A stretch of 30,858 bases of DNA, taken from CAYMGM01 sp964390005. Lineage in GTDB: Bacteria > Pseudomonadota > Alphaproteobacteria > UBA9219. The stretch is taken from the NCBI GenBank assembly GCA_964390005.1, contig CAYMGM010000018.1, positions 1-30,858 on the forward strand. Direction: 5' to 3'. Each line of letters begins with the position of its first letter. Position 1 is the stretch's first letter. Below the pieces are notes generated by a model. It did no database searches. It worked only from the letters and a program-made list of their open reading frames with translations, and was not told the origin of the DNA. Both the position numbers and the translations under genes were made by a program. This document shows positions 1 to 7,552 of the stretch, piece by piece.

Positions 1-55
1 CCCTTGGCGCTGTGTCCGCCTCGTCCTTGGGCCTTTCTGGGGCCCTGACGGGCAC
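1..55 (+). repeat. Terminal direct repeat, left end (circular overlap)
   Basis: It is identical to 30804-30858 and to the internal copy 30336-30390. It encodes the VSASSLGLSGALTGT segment of the fibre repeats. Confidence 0.95.
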
Positions 56-1304
56 AAGCGCGACATTCTCCGGCAATGTTCAGGCCGCGACATTCAGCGG
101 CGGCGGTGTTTCTCTTACGGGCGGCGGAATTACCGCTACGGGTGCAGCATCAAGCTTCGGCGCTGTGTCCGTCTCGAGTCTGACGGATTCCGGGGCGTTG
201 TCTGTCTCCGGCCTCTCGACGCTCACAGGCGGGGCGACGATAGGCGGCACGCTGACGGCGGGCACGTCCACCCTTGGCGCTGTGTCCGCCTCGTCTGTGA
301 CTTCCTCCGGGACGATCACGGGGAATCTCTTTTCTGGGTCGGGCGCAAGCTTAACTAACCTTCCCGCCTCGTCGATAACGGGCACGCTTGCCGTAGGGAA
401 GGGCGGCACAGGCACGGCAACCGCGTTTACACAAGGGAGTGTGATTTTTGCGGGGGCGGGGGGCGTTTATTCGCAAGACAATGCGAATTTCTTTTACGAC
501 GCCGCGCAACATTCTCTTAACATCGGGACCACGGTTCCGGATGGCGGATCGTCCCTTTATATCGAAAACAATGGGGCTTATAATTCCTTACAGGAGTGGG
601 CCCAAGGCATCGGGATTGACACAAGAAATTCCGATACAAATTGCCCTCAATGCGAGGTTTACGGGCTTGATATATTTGCGTCACGTCAATCGAGTCAATC
701 CCGGAAATTGTATGGCACAATCGTTGGTGGCGTGATCGGGATAACGAGTTATGCCGAGGCTTACAACCCTAGCGGCACGCCGGGGGCCATACGGTGGGCG
801 GAGGGCGCAGATATTCAAGTTTATAACGTAGCGGCGGCGGAAAGCGTGACCGGGATTACTTCTTTCAGCGAAAACGGCGGTGTTCTGTCAGAAGATCAAA
901 CGGGGATATATATCGATATGGGTTCGGATGATGGCGGGACTGTGCCCGTGCAACGGGGCCTTTATATCGACTCGTGGGGCGATCCCGGCACAATTACGAA
1001 TCGTTATAGCATTTATATTGAAAATCCTTCGGTGACGGTTTCCGGGAGTGATTTCGGGATATATCAGGCCGGGGCGACGCAAAAGAATTATTTCGCGGGA
1101 AAAGTTGGGATCGGTTCAACGACGCCACAGGCAACGCTTGACGTGAACGGTACTGCGAAGCTCAAGGCGCAAACCTCCGCGCCTTTGACCTGTTCGAGCA
1201 CGACAAAAGGAACGATTGCTTTTGCCTCGGCGGCTGGCCGTCTGTGCGTTTGTAACGGTACGTCTTGGATATTCGATTATAACGCGGCGGCGTGCACATG
1301 GTGA
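1..1304 (+). CDS. 3' part of a long fibrous tip/adhesin protein (gene continues from 29534 across the junction)
   Basis: This frame is open from the first base and ends with TGA at 1302-1304. It joins in frame to the coding sequence starting at 29534 when the 55-base terminal overlap is merged, giving a protein of 857 residues. The part here is low in charge and rich in Gly, Ser, Thr and Ala, with repeats of the type LTxSGALSVSGLSTLTGG, as in elongated beta-structured fibres. Near 1105-1143 it has a VGIGSTTPQATLDV segment, a motif common in phage tail fibres and pilus-tip proteins. The C-terminus has a paired-cysteine module ending CNGTSW, also found in the gene at 2810. The stop overlaps the start of the next gene, so the two are probably co-translated. 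I infer a surface fibre or pilus-tip adhesin; the ligand is unknown. The first in-frame start-like codon (GTG at 12) is not a real start. Confidence 0.72.
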   Translation, partial: LGAVSASSLGLSGALTGTSATFSGNVQAATFSGGGVSLTGGGITATGAASSFGAVSVSSLTDSGALSVSGLSTLTGGATIGGTLTAGTSTLGAVSASSVTSSGTITGNLFSGSGASLTNLPASSITGTLAVGKGGTGTATAFTQGSVIFAGAGGVYSQDNANFFYDAAQHSLNIGTTVPDGGSSLYIENNGAYNSLQEWAQGIGIDTRNSDTNCPQCEVYGLDIFASRQSSQSRKLYGTIVGGVIGITSYAEAYNPSGTPGAIRWAEGADIQVYNVAAAESVTGITSFSENGGVLSEDQTGIYIDMGSDDGGTVPVQRGLYIDSWGDPGTITNRYSIYIENPSVTVSGSDFGIYQAGATQKNYFAGKVGIGSTTPQATLDVNGTAKLKAQTSAPLTCSSTTKGTIAFASAAGRLCVCNGTSWIFDYNAAACTW

Positions 1305-1783
1305 CGCGCTACGCGCTTTTGATCGGGGCCGCGCTCGTCGCTTTCGCGCCGGGCCGCGCGGCTGCTTTGTCTTTGCCTGTGGATCAAGAATTGATTGCGT
1401 TTGTCGAAAAGCACACCGGGCAAATTCTCCCGGTCGATCTTCGCGCGGTTGTCGTCGATAATGAGGCGCCGATTTTTCAGAGCGAGGAAGCACGGCACGC
1501 GGGGGCCGATGCTGCCGAAGCTGGCGGAACGATCTTTATTCCTGTGCGGCTGGCGGTGCATTATCAGGAACAGAAAACCCGTGCTTTGATCGTCCACGAA
1601 TTAACCCACCTTGCACAAGAGCAACGCGGCGGCGTTGCGTGCCGGGCGGCGGGGGAGTGGGAAGCAAACCTAATTCAACGTCTTTACATGGTCAAAGATA
1701 CCGGGATAAACCTAGCCCTTGATCCCCTCCCTTCGGGCGCTTGCCGTGGTGACACGAAAGGAACCGGGATCTTCCGGCCGTGA
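1298..1783 (+). CDS. Exported HExxH zinc-peptidase-like protein
   Basis: The ATG at 1298 overlaps the stop of the fibre gene (ATGGTGA), suggesting translational coupling; an in-frame GTG at 1292 is a weaker choice. Residues 1-24 look like a Sec signal peptide (Arg near the start, hydrophobic core, Ala-rich end), so the product is periplasmic or surface-exposed. The metallopeptidase motif is HELTH (H100, E101, H104), with glutamates at about 120 and 122 that could supply the third zinc ligand as in gluzincins. Two cysteines may form a disulfide. Its position between the fibre and the prepilin suggests processing or assembly of the fibre, or local cell-wall work, but no substrate can be read from sequence. 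The last 11 residues are encoded by a 42-bp repeat element, which also supplies the stop codon, so the natural C-terminus may have been replaced. Confidence 0.7.
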   Translation: MVTRYALLIGAALVAFAPGRAAALSLPVDQELIAFVEKHTGQILPVDLRAVVVDNEAPIFQSEEARHAGADAAEAGGTIFIPVRLAVHYQEQKTRALIVHELTHLAQEQRGGVACRAAGEWEANLIQRLYMVKDTGINLALDPLPSGACRGDTKGTGIFRP

Positions 1784-1788
1784 CACCA
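1747..1788 (+). repeat. 42-bp quasi-palindromic element, copy 1 (core type B)
   Basis: The ends are TGGTGAC and TGACACCA. The core pairs as GG(AA)CCGG with CCGGCC around GATCTT. It is identical to the copy at 8654-8695. It overlaps the 3' end of the HExxH gene and provides its TGA stop. Confidence 0.85.
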
Positions 1789-2034
1789 AAAACAATCCGC
1801 TACGCCGGAAGATTAAACCGCCGCTTCCACTCGTCCAGCCTATGCCGTAGGGCCACGCGAAGGGAAGCCCCACAGGGGCCGAGGCGGTAGGCCCTCCTTG
1901 GCCGTAACCAGCCGAGCCTGTGGCCCGTTAGAGTCTCCGTTTCGGGCATTATTCTTTTAATCATTTCACATCTTGTTAAGGGGAGGCGTGCTAGGGTATA
2001 GTTTCTTTCTCTCAACCAGCTAGGAGCTTTCCCC
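1784..2034. other. Intergenic region upstream of the prepilin gene
   Basis: I see no credible gene here. The left part is GC-rich with small inverted repeats such as CCCCACAGGGG. The right end carries the candidate prepilin promoter and a strong ribosome binding site, AGGAG at 2022-2026, eight bases before the ATG at 2035. Confidence 0.6.
1973..2002 (+). promoter_or_regulatory. Candidate sigma-70-like promoter for the prepilin gene
   Basis: A TTGTTA box (1973-1978) and a TATAGT box (1997-2002) are separated by 18 bases, about 30 bases before the prepilin ATG. With the terminator after the gene this suggests a separately expressed pilin transcript. The call rests on box similarity only. Confidence 0.45.
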
Positions 2035-2652
2035 ATGTTAAGCACTCAAGAAAAGAACCTGCGCCGCAAGGTGCAGGGCTTCACCTTAACCGAAATCGCT
2101 ATTGTCTTGGGGATTATCGGTTTGATCCTCGGCGCAATCTGGGTTGCGGCTTCGGGGGTGTATTCATCGCAACGGACTGCGGACTCCAATAAGGATTTGC
2201 TCACGGTCACGCAAGCAATCCGCGCTTTGTACGCAACACAAACGCAGGTAGACACGGCGAACGGTACGGACGAAACGACGGCCCTTATTCGGTCGGGTGT
2301 GTTTCCTACGGACATGCTGAACACGGGCAACGCCGCGACGGCAACGACTGTTAAGGCGTCTTGGAGCGGCTCAACTGTTAAGGTATTTTCTGCGCAAGCC
2401 GCCTCGACAGGTGACAGCTTTGAAGTCATGTTCGTGGGTGTGCCGCAACAAGCTTGCATTAACTTGCTGACAGCTTCGACGGGCACAAGCCGCGATCAAG
2501 GCATGATTCACGCGCAAGGCCGTACATCGGTAGGGACGTACTTAGCGACGCCGGGCACGCTCGTGACGACTTACAATGTTGCTTCTGCGACCACCTCTTG
2601 CGCGAGCACGACAAGCAACGATGTTATTTATATCTTCTCGCTGCGCGGTTAA
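2035..2652 (+). CDS. Type IV prepilin (major pilin-like, PilS/TcpA-like)
   Basis: The 205-residue product has a classical prepilin N-terminus: a positively charged 15-residue leader ending in Gly15, cleavage before Phe16, Glu at mature position +5 (residue 20), and a hydrophobic helix to about residue 40. The mature globular part has two cysteines, C141 and C189, placed like the C-terminal disulfide loop of type IV pilins. Size and architecture fit type IVb-like pilins such as PilS of IncI plasmids. AGGAG precedes the ATG, a promoter-like sequence lies upstream and a strong terminator follows. No prepilin peptidase, ATPase, platform protein or secretin is encoded in the window, so a host or helper machine must process and assemble it. 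The pilin call is firm; major rather than minor pilin is inferred from separate transcription signals. Confidence 0.88.
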   Translation: MLSTQEKNLRRKVQGFTLTEIAIVLGIIGLILGAIWVAASGVYSSQRTADSNKDLLTVTQAIRALYATQTQVDTANGTDETTALIRSGVFPTDMLNTGNAATATTVKASWSGSTVKVFSAQAASTGDSFEVMFVGVPQQACINLLTASTGTSRDQGMIHAQGRTSVGTYLATPGTLVTTYNVASATTSCASTTSNDVIYIFSLRG

Positions 2653-2674
2653 GTTAATACGTTGTTAGGATTAA

Positions 2675-2698
2675 GGGGGGCTTTGGCCCCCCTTTTTT
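2675..2698 (+). terminator. Rho-independent terminator after the prepilin gene
   Basis: A seven-pair stem (GGGGGGC with GCCCCCC) around a TTTG loop is followed directly by six T residues. It lies 22 bases after the prepilin stop codon and should end most of that transcript. Confidence 0.9.
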
Positions 2699-2809
2699 GT
2701 GCCCTCCTTAACAGTATTTTTGTAATCAATTCACCACTCCTTAAACCTGATTTGATACGCTGGCCTTGTTGATAGATTTTTCTTGACACGGATTCACAAG
2801 GGGCCGGAT

Positions 2810-3508
2810 ATGAAAAAACTTTGCATCGCTTGCGCATCTGCTGCGCTGCTCTGCGCCTCTCCGGCTTCGGCGGCGGTTGCCATTGGTCAACCCTGCACGC
2901 CTCCGGGTGGCGGGGGAATGCTCACGCAAGGGGCCGACGATCCGAAGCAGGGAATTCTTGCTTGTTTACTGAACGCGAACGGCGGGCACTTCTGGCAGCC
3001 GACAAACGCGGGCAATACTCTTTACGACAATTCGACGACATGCAGCACGGCGGGTCAACTGCGCTGGAACGGTTCTACTGTTCAGTTCTGCAACGGTTCG
3101 AGTTGGTCGAACATTGGCGGTTCGGGCTTCCCGGTTAATCACGCCGCGATTTCGATTTCGGTTCCTGTTTGGGTAGGCAGGACCGCTGTAACATGCTCGG
3201 CCAAAACCGATGCAAATGGAACTCCCTTACTGTTTTTTTCGGACACTGGTTTGGGAGATACATATCCGAATCGTCCTGTTGTTAGAGACTGGCTTCCGGG
3301 CACTGTTTTTGCCTATAACTCTGAGTCGTACACCAACGCCTCTTTTTATATATGTGAAGTTAGCCCCGCTGGCCTTTCGTTATTGATAAGTTCTAATCGG
3401 ATAAACCAAATATACCACCTCTCCCTTGATTTGGGTGGGTACAATTCCGTTGCTAATGCAGGGTATTCGACACTTTTTCCACAAACGCTTTTTGTCCCTT
3501 GGAATTGA
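2810..3508 (+). CDS. Secreted protein with a tip-like CNGSSW module
   Basis: I chose the ATG at 2810, preceded by a GGGG-type ribosome binding site, over an upstream in-frame TTG at 2783. The 232-residue product starts with a signal peptide (MKKLCIACASAALLCASPASA, cleavage likely after residue 21). Residues about 80-105 carry a cysteine module, STAGQLRWNGSTVQFCNGSS followed by W, closely resembling the C-terminus of the fibre protein ending at 1304. The rest is rich in Ser, Asn, Gly and Tyr with several cysteines, as in extracellular domains. It may be a second tip or adhesin subunit of the same surface structure, or a decoy of the fibre's terminal domain. I do not recognise a named family. 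Confidence 0.65.
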   Translation: MKKLCIACASAALLCASPASAAVAIGQPCTPPGGGGMLTQGADDPKQGILACLLNANGGHFWQPTNAGNTLYDNSTTCSTAGQLRWNGSTVQFCNGSSWSNIGGSGFPVNHAAISISVPVWVGRTAVTCSAKTDANGTPLLFFSDTGLGDTYPNRPVVRDWLPGTVFAYNSESYTNASFYICEVSPAGLSLLISSNRINQIYHLSLDLGGYNSVANAGYSTLFPQTLFVPWN

Positions 3509-3528
3509 TTTAAAGAGAGGTTTTCACC

Positions 3529-4056
3529 ATGCCAACAAAACACGATTACGCCCTTGTTATGCGCCGGGCGGCGCTTGACAGCACGACGGCAAACGAGGCT
3601 ATTTTAGCGAGCTTCACGTTTGACCGGATGAGCGAGATTGAGCAAACGCGAGTGTTGCAACGCGCGGCACGCGCGGCAATGCGACAGGTCAAAGCGATTG
3701 CGAACTTTGCCAAAGCCACGGGCAAGCTTGCCCTTGCGGCGGCTCTCGTCACCGAACTGTCGGCCTGTGCCGGGATTTATGAAAAGCCGGGCGGCACGAT
3801 TGGCGAATGGTCGCAGGTTAAAGCCGAATGCCACCTTGAGGCGGCGAAGGCTGTTCCCGTCGCTCCGGCGCTTATGGTTGCGCCGGGCTCGTCCTATGTG
3901 GCGACGAACTGCGACAAAAGGGGCCGTCATTGTTCCGAATATTCGACTTATCAGCCCCCGACGCTGCAAGCGGTCGATGCGAACGAACCATTGCGCGGCG
4001 AGGTCGTCGAAGGCTGTTACGCCCGGCACGGCTGGACTCGTTATTCTCCGTTGTGA
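3529..4056 (+). CDS. Hypothetical protein with an internal lipobox-like segment
   Basis: The ATG at 3529 follows AGAGAGG at a good distance. The product has 175 residues. Residues 1-50 are helical and arginine-rich. Residues 51-80 look like a lipoprotein signal peptide, with Met51, basic residues, a hydrophobic stretch and LSAC. The rest is a small cysteine-containing domain (ECHLEA, NCDKRGRHC, EGCYARHGW) that looks exported. A second start at Met51 (3679) would give a normal lipoprotein but has no clear ribosome binding site. It may be a signal-anchor protein, a fusion, or two products from one frame. Function is unknown. Confidence 0.6.
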   Translation: MPTKHDYALVMRRAALDSTTANEAILASFTFDRMSEIEQTRVLQRAARAAMRQVKAIANFAKATGKLALAAALVTELSACAGIYEKPGGTIGEWSQVKAECHLEAAKAVPVAPALMVAPGSSYVATNCDKRGRHCSEYSTYQPPTLQAVDANEPLRGEVVEGCYARHGWTRYSPL

Positions 4057-4065
4057 GGTGTTGCC

Positions 4066-4386
4066 ATGTTCGGACAGCTTTCGCCGATTGAAGCCTTTTA
4101 CAAAGCCGCGAATAAAATTGATTGGCATTTCCGGTATTCGGTCGCGCGCGCTGCGCGGGCGTTTGTCCGTGTGCCGCAGGAACAACAGGAACAGGCCCGC
4201 GACTTCCTGTTTCTTATGATGCCCCCGACGTTTAAGGATGAGTGGGTGAAATATGAAAAAGAAGCTTTCGAAGATTTGGCAAAAAATCCGCCGCCCGAAG
4301 CTCCGGCGGCCAGTGAATCGACGCCTTGCGAGGTGACGGTTCAAACTCATACAACGGCGGCACGCTGCCCGGTGTGCGGTCGCTAG
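4066..4386 (+). CDS. Hypothetical protein with C-terminal CPVCGR
   Basis: The ATG at 4066 is preceded by GAGGTG and begins nine bases after the upstream stop. The 106-residue product is soluble, helical and rich in aromatic residues at its N-terminus. It ends in CPVCGR, half of a zinc knuckle, with one more cysteine about 20 residues earlier. I do not recognise the family. Confidence 0.6.
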   Translation: MFGQLSPIEAFYKAANKIDWHFRYSVARAARAFVRVPQEQQEQARDFLFLMMPPTFKDEWVKYEKEAFEDLAKNPPPEAPAASESTPCEVTVQTHTTAARCPVCGR

Positions 4387-4428
4387 TTGTTCCCTTTTCA
4401 TCGGGCTTTTGTTAAGAGAGGTATTGTT

Positions 4429-4755
4429 ATGACGCAAGATTTTACCCCTGAAACCAAGATGAGCCGCGCGGATTATGTGGCTATGAAGATCAAGGGCATT
4501 AAGGAAACGCGCGGTATCGACGTGAACGAACGCGCCGTTGACTGGGCGAAGCCGCTTTATGGCCTTGAAACCTTCACTCCCGGCCAGCTCGCGGCAGCGA
4601 ATTTCGACTACGATGCGGCCTTAGCGAAGGACGCGGCGCTTGAGGGAAGGGGCGGGCTTGAAGGCTACGTTAAGCGCCGTCAGTTTGCGGAAATGAAGGG
4701 CTTCGTTGAACGCATGGAAATGCGCAAGCAACAAAAGCACGCTGCAACGCCATAA
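4429..4755 (+). CDS. Hypothetical protein, 108 residues
   Basis: I chose the ATG at 4429 because GAGAGG lies about eight bases upstream. The product is charged and soluble, mostly helical, with no membrane segment or cysteine motif. It begins MTQDFTPETKMSRADYVAMK and ends in a Lys/Gln-rich tail. The stop codon lies inside a 20-bp sequence repeated exactly at the end of the next gene. Function is unknown. Confidence 0.6.
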   Translation: MTQDFTPETKMSRADYVAMKIKGIKETRGIDVNERAVDWAKPLYGLETFTPGQLAAANFDYDAALAKDAALEGRGGLEGYVKRRQFAEMKGFVERMEMRKQQKHAATP

Positions 4756-4768
4756 GGGGAAAGGGCGG
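4749..4768 (+). repeat. 20-bp direct repeat at a gene end, copy 1
   Basis: GCCATAAGGGGAAAGGGCGG spans the stop codon and ribosome-binding-like purines. An exact second copy lies at 5098-5117 at the end of the next gene. Confidence 0.85.
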
Positions 4769-4819
4769 CTCTGCATGGTGCGGGGCCGCCCGGTTCTCTA
4801 TCAACAGGGGAGAAGATCA

Positions 4820-5104
4820 ATGGCTAATAATCCTGCTTTCACATACAAGAAAAACATGATGGCCCATCTGGGTGAAGGGTATGCCATTGTCCCGGACCAA
4901 GTCGCAGAAGATCAAAAAGGCCATGACGGCAAGAGGTTTCCTGCTTACCGCTGCGATATGTGCGGGCGGCTCACACAGGGAAATAAACCTGTGTTGGTGG
5001 AACTTGACGGGGAATCTTATGGGCTTCACACAGGCGGCGTTGGCGATATGCGGGTGAAGCTGGTTAAGTTTGCGCCAAAGCACAAATTCGGCATGAAGCC
5101 ATAA
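4820..5104 (+). CDS. Hypothetical protein with CDMCG motif
   Basis: The ATG at 4820 follows GGGGAGAAG; the in-frame extension to 4706 overlaps the previous gene and is less likely. The 94-residue product has one CxxC pair (CDMCG) followed by a beta-rich stretch (KPVLVELDGESYGLHTGGV) and a basic tail, like a half zinc ribbon. It ends in the second copy of the 20-bp repeat. Function is unknown. Confidence 0.6.
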   Translation: MANNPAFTYKKNMMAHLGEGYAIVPDQVAEDQKGHDGKRFPAYRCDMCGRLTQGNKPVLVELDGESYGLHTGGVGDMRVKLVKFAPKHKFGMKP

Positions 5105-5117
5105 GGGGAAAGGGCGG
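5098..5117 (+). repeat. 20-bp direct repeat at a gene end, copy 2
   Basis: It is identical to 4749-4768 and again includes the TAA stop plus the GGGGAAAGGG linker. The two proteins are not alike at their C-termini beyond the last Pro. Confidence 0.85.
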
Positions 5118-5125
5118 GGGTTGAA

Positions 5126-5533
5126 ATGTCGCGGGACTTGATCTTGATGGAAGCAAACGCAACGCCCGGTTTTCGGGTGTTCGTCGATCCGCGCGACAGT
5201 ATGCGCGTCAGGATCATCTATCAGGATCGTGACCATTGGGAATTGCTCTATGATGGTTCGGCGGAATATGACGAGTCTTTGACTTCGGACATTCCGTTGC
5301 CTTCGGGCGAGTGGGTCCTTACGCGAAAAAACAACCTCCGCCGCCCCGATAAGTACCAGTTCCGGGCGTCTGCGCCTTATTGGCATTTCTCGCTTGAAGA
5401 TGCCTATAAGGCTTTTCTGGTCGATATTCGCGCCGCCTTCGGCGCAATCTGTGCGGACCTTGACGGCTTCCGCCTTGAGTATTTGCGGCGGCATGGTCGC
5501 CGCCGTCGTCGGCACAAAAGGGGGAAGAAATGA
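5126..5533 (+). CDS. Hypothetical protein with strongly basic C-terminus
   Basis: The ATG at 5126 follows GGGGGTTG at a fair distance. The 135-residue product has a beta-rich N-terminal half (GFRVFVDPRDSMRVRIIYQD) and ends in a run of Arg, His and Lys that could bind nucleic acid or membrane. The stop overlaps the next start (ATGA at 5530). I do not recognise the family. Confidence 0.62.
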   Translation: MSRDLILMEANATPGFRVFVDPRDSMRVRIIYQDRDHWELLYDGSAEYDESLTSDIPLPSGEWVLTRKNNLRRPDKYQFRASAPYWHFSLEDAYKAFLVDIRAAFGAICADLDGFRLEYLRRHGRRRRRHKRGKK

Positions 5534-5736
5534 CGGAAGCGGAAAAGCTCGCGAAGCGGGCAGAGAAAAGCGAATTCATGCTTGGGGCCTTGTCCAGTTT
5601 TGCTTTTGTGGCGCTGGTCGGGGTTGTCTCCGAAGAGCTGCAACGAAACAAGAATTCAGACGCCGCGCCTTTGTTGTCGCTGGCGTTGAATGAGCTTGCT
5701 TCGTTCGTGCCGTTGAAGGCCGAAGGGGGGAAGTAA
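5530..5736 (+). CDS. Small single-pass membrane protein
   Basis: The gene starts in an ATGA overlap with the previous stop and ends in a TAATG overlap with the next start, so three genes are tightly coupled. The 68-residue product has one hydrophobic segment at about residues 17-34 between charged ends. The size and coupling would suit a small accessory or anchor subunit. Function is unknown. Confidence 0.62.
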   Translation: MTEAEKLAKRAEKSEFMLGALSSFAFVALVGVVSEELQRNKNSDAAPLLSLALNELASFVPLKAEGGK

Positions 5737-6080
5737 TGGCAAGGGCTGTGATTTCAACCGAAGCCGAGTTAATGGCCGCGCTACGCGGCGAACCGATGCG
5801 CCGCGCTGTGGTCGCGGTCGAAGCGTCGGGATTTTCTGACTACAAGCTTTGCGTCTTTGAATTTGACGACGGGGACCCGTACCGCTGCGCCGGGCATGTC
5901 GGCAGGTTTCTTTACGAGATTGCAGAGGGAAGCGAAGCGGCGGGGCTGCTGTCGCTTGTGCAAGAGTTATCAGGCGAAGGCGGGGCAAAATGTTTGCCGC
6001 TGTGTTGCGGCCCTTTCTGTTCGACGTGGGTTTTACGCGAACACCCTCTGGCAAGGAAAGCAAGAACATGCGCGAACTAG
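5736..6080 (+). CDS. Hypothetical protein with a cysteine cluster
   Basis: The start is fixed by a TAATG overlap with the gene before. The 114-residue product has an acidic N-terminal region and a C-terminal cluster CLPLCCGPFC that could bind metal or form disulfides. The stop overlaps the next gene by 13 bases. The family is unknown. Confidence 0.58.
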   Translation: MARAVISTEAELMAALRGEPMRRAVVAVEASGFSDYKLCVFEFDDGDPYRCAGHVGRFLYEIAEGSEAAGLLSLVQELSGEGGAKCLPLCCGPFCSTWVLREHPLARKARTCAN

Positions 6081-6844
6081 ACTTATGCCGTCCGGTCGAT
6101 GAGCTCAAGGCGAGAGCCGAAAAGAACGTCGTTGCGCAGTACGCGGCGAACGGAGTGAACGCGTACAGGCTGGCGGAAAAAGGCCAGATAGACCTTGAAA
6201 GCGAAATTGAACGCGAACGGCTGCGCCTCGCGCGGATCGCGTCGGGCGGTCGTTCGTTTACGGTGTTCCGGCAAGGGCTGCTTTATCGTCGGGACGTTCC
6301 GCTTGTCGATTTGCCGAATGTCGGAATGGATGATTTCGGCATTCAGAAAAGCAATCATGGCTATGGGCTCTTTTTCTTCTATTACGATGAGCGAGGCAAC
6401 GCCGGACGGCGTGCCGTTTACGAGGAACGGACGCTTGACCGTCTGGCCGACACGATAGACCGGGCGACAAACGTTGCCGGGCATGTGTTCTTTATCCTTC
6501 CTGACGCGCGGCCGGAAGAAAAACAGATTGTTGACCTTGTGGCAGAGCGCGAAGCCCTGCATTCTCGCTATCAGGGCCGGGCGTGGCGTCGTCCGGAGTT
6601 TCGCCGAGTCGAAGCGGAGTTAATTGCTTTCCAGAAGGTCCGCGAGGCCCGTTTTGCCGTGCCCCATAAAAAGCCCGCTGCGGCCCCTACGATGCCTCAA
6701 GGCGAGGGGATAGCTTCGGCGGCTATAGAGGCAGCGGACACAATGGCCGAACGCTTAGGCGGCATTGCCCTGGGGCTGCTGCATAGGGTTTTAGGCCGAT
6801 TGGGGGTTTCTGAACTAGAGGGGGTGAGCCATGAGCAAGTATGA
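6068..6844 (+). CDS. Hypothetical protein, 258 residues, alpha/beta then helical
   Basis: I chose the ATG at 6068, with AAGGAAAG about eight bases upstream; an in-frame ATG at 5990 would add 26 residues and overlap the previous gene by 91 bases. The N-terminal half has alternating strands and a run of aromatic residues (GYGLFFFYYDERG). The C-terminal part is helical, with a hydrophobic amphipathic segment near the end that might associate with membrane. The stop overlaps the next gene by 14 bases. I cannot assign a function. Confidence 0.62.
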   Translation: MRELDLCRPVDELKARAEKNVVAQYAANGVNAYRLAEKGQIDLESEIERERLRLARIASGGRSFTVFRQGLLYRRDVPLVDLPNVGMDDFGIQKSNHGYGLFFFYYDERGNAGRRAVYEERTLDRLADTIDRATNVAGHVFFILPDARPEEKQIVDLVAEREALHSRYQGRAWRRPEFRRVEAELIAFQKVREARFAVPHKKPAAAPTMPQGEGIASAAIEAADTMAERLGGIALGLLHRVLGRLGVSELEGVSHEQV

Positions 6845-7490
6845 CATGCTAAAAAAATTAGGTCGTGAGTTGATCGGGACGCCGGAGATTGGCGGGTTTG
6901 TCGCTATCGGGGATGTGTCAGACAACCGAAGCGATACGACGCTTTTTCTGGGTCTTTACGACACGGAACAACAGGCGCAAGCCGCTGCCGAAAGGCACGG
7001 GACGCAACCTTTGAGCAAGGCCCTCGATTCGGTGAGGGATGAAAACGGCAAAATCCCCGCAGATTATGAAATGGAAATGGGTGGGGCGTTTTTAATCTAC
7101 TATGGTGCGAGAGCTATCCCCGTGACAAAAAAACTTGCTACCGCATTACAGAACGGGCGTGCTGAATGGCTTAAAGAGTCGCCGGATTGGTTCGATTATA
7201 ATAACGTTCGGATCGAGGGGCGGGCGGTAGCTTCGACCTATGAAGAAGCAACACCCTTGGGCGAACGAGTGCGGGAAAAGGTCCGAGATGTTCGCCGCGC
7301 GCTCTCGTCGGTCGATCTGCTCAAGGCTGCGTTCTCTGCCGCTGCTGCAATCGTGACGCGCAAGGGTAAAGGCTTAGCGGCCTTCCTTGCACAGGCGGTT
7401 AAGATCAAGCCAGCGGCGAAACAAGCTACGCGCCCGGCGGCGGGAAGGCCTCGCCCGGCAAGGCCAAGGGGCCCGGCGCTGCGGTTATGA
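6831..7490 (+). CDS. Hypothetical protein, 219 residues, basic proline-rich tail
   Basis: The ATG at 6831 lies inside the end of the preceding gene, preceded by GAGGGGGTGAG. Residues 1-130 look like a compact alpha/beta domain (GGFVAIGDVSDNRSDTTLFL, GGAFLIYYGARAIPV). The tail is rich in Ala, Lys, Arg and Pro and could contact nucleic acid. The stop codon directly abuts the 42-bp element at 7491. Function is unknown. Confidence 0.62.
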   Translation: MSKYDMLKKLGRELIGTPEIGGFVAIGDVSDNRSDTTLFLGLYDTEQQAQAAAERHGTQPLSKALDSVRDENGKIPADYEMEMGGAFLIYYGARAIPVTKKLATALQNGRAEWLKESPDWFDYNNVRIEGRAVASTYEEATPLGERVREKVRDVRRALSSVDLLKAAFSAAAAIVTRKGKGLAAFLAQAVKIKPAAKQATRPAAGRPRPARPRGPALRL

Positions 7491-7532
7491 TGGTGACAAG
7501 ATGCCGCGTGCCGGCGGCAATTATTGACACCA
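7491..7532 (+). repeat. 42-bp quasi-palindromic element, copy 2 (core type C)
   Basis: It has the family ends TGGTGAC and TGACACCA. The core is a TGCCGC/GCGGCA stem around GTGCCG, unrelated in sequence to types A and B. It begins at the base after the preceding stop codon and is followed by an AATTTTTAAGGGAG leader to the next gene. Confidence 0.82.
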
Positions 7533-7552
7533 ATTTTTAAGGGAGAAATAAA

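Noticed and set aside
1..1304. Phage tail-fibre gene and prophage
   Set aside because: The VGIGT motifs are shared with tail fibres, but the protein has a prepilin leader and no other phage gene is present.
3604..4437. Long minus-strand open frame (277 codons) opposite the genes at 3529-4386
   Set aside because: It is very rich in Arg and His, the usual mirror of GC-rich coding DNA, and conflicts with well-spaced plus-strand genes with ribosome binding sites.
4817..5515. Minus-strand open frame (232 codons) opposite the genes at 4820-5533
   Set aside because: It is the antisense mirror of two coupled plus-strand genes and has no credible domain.
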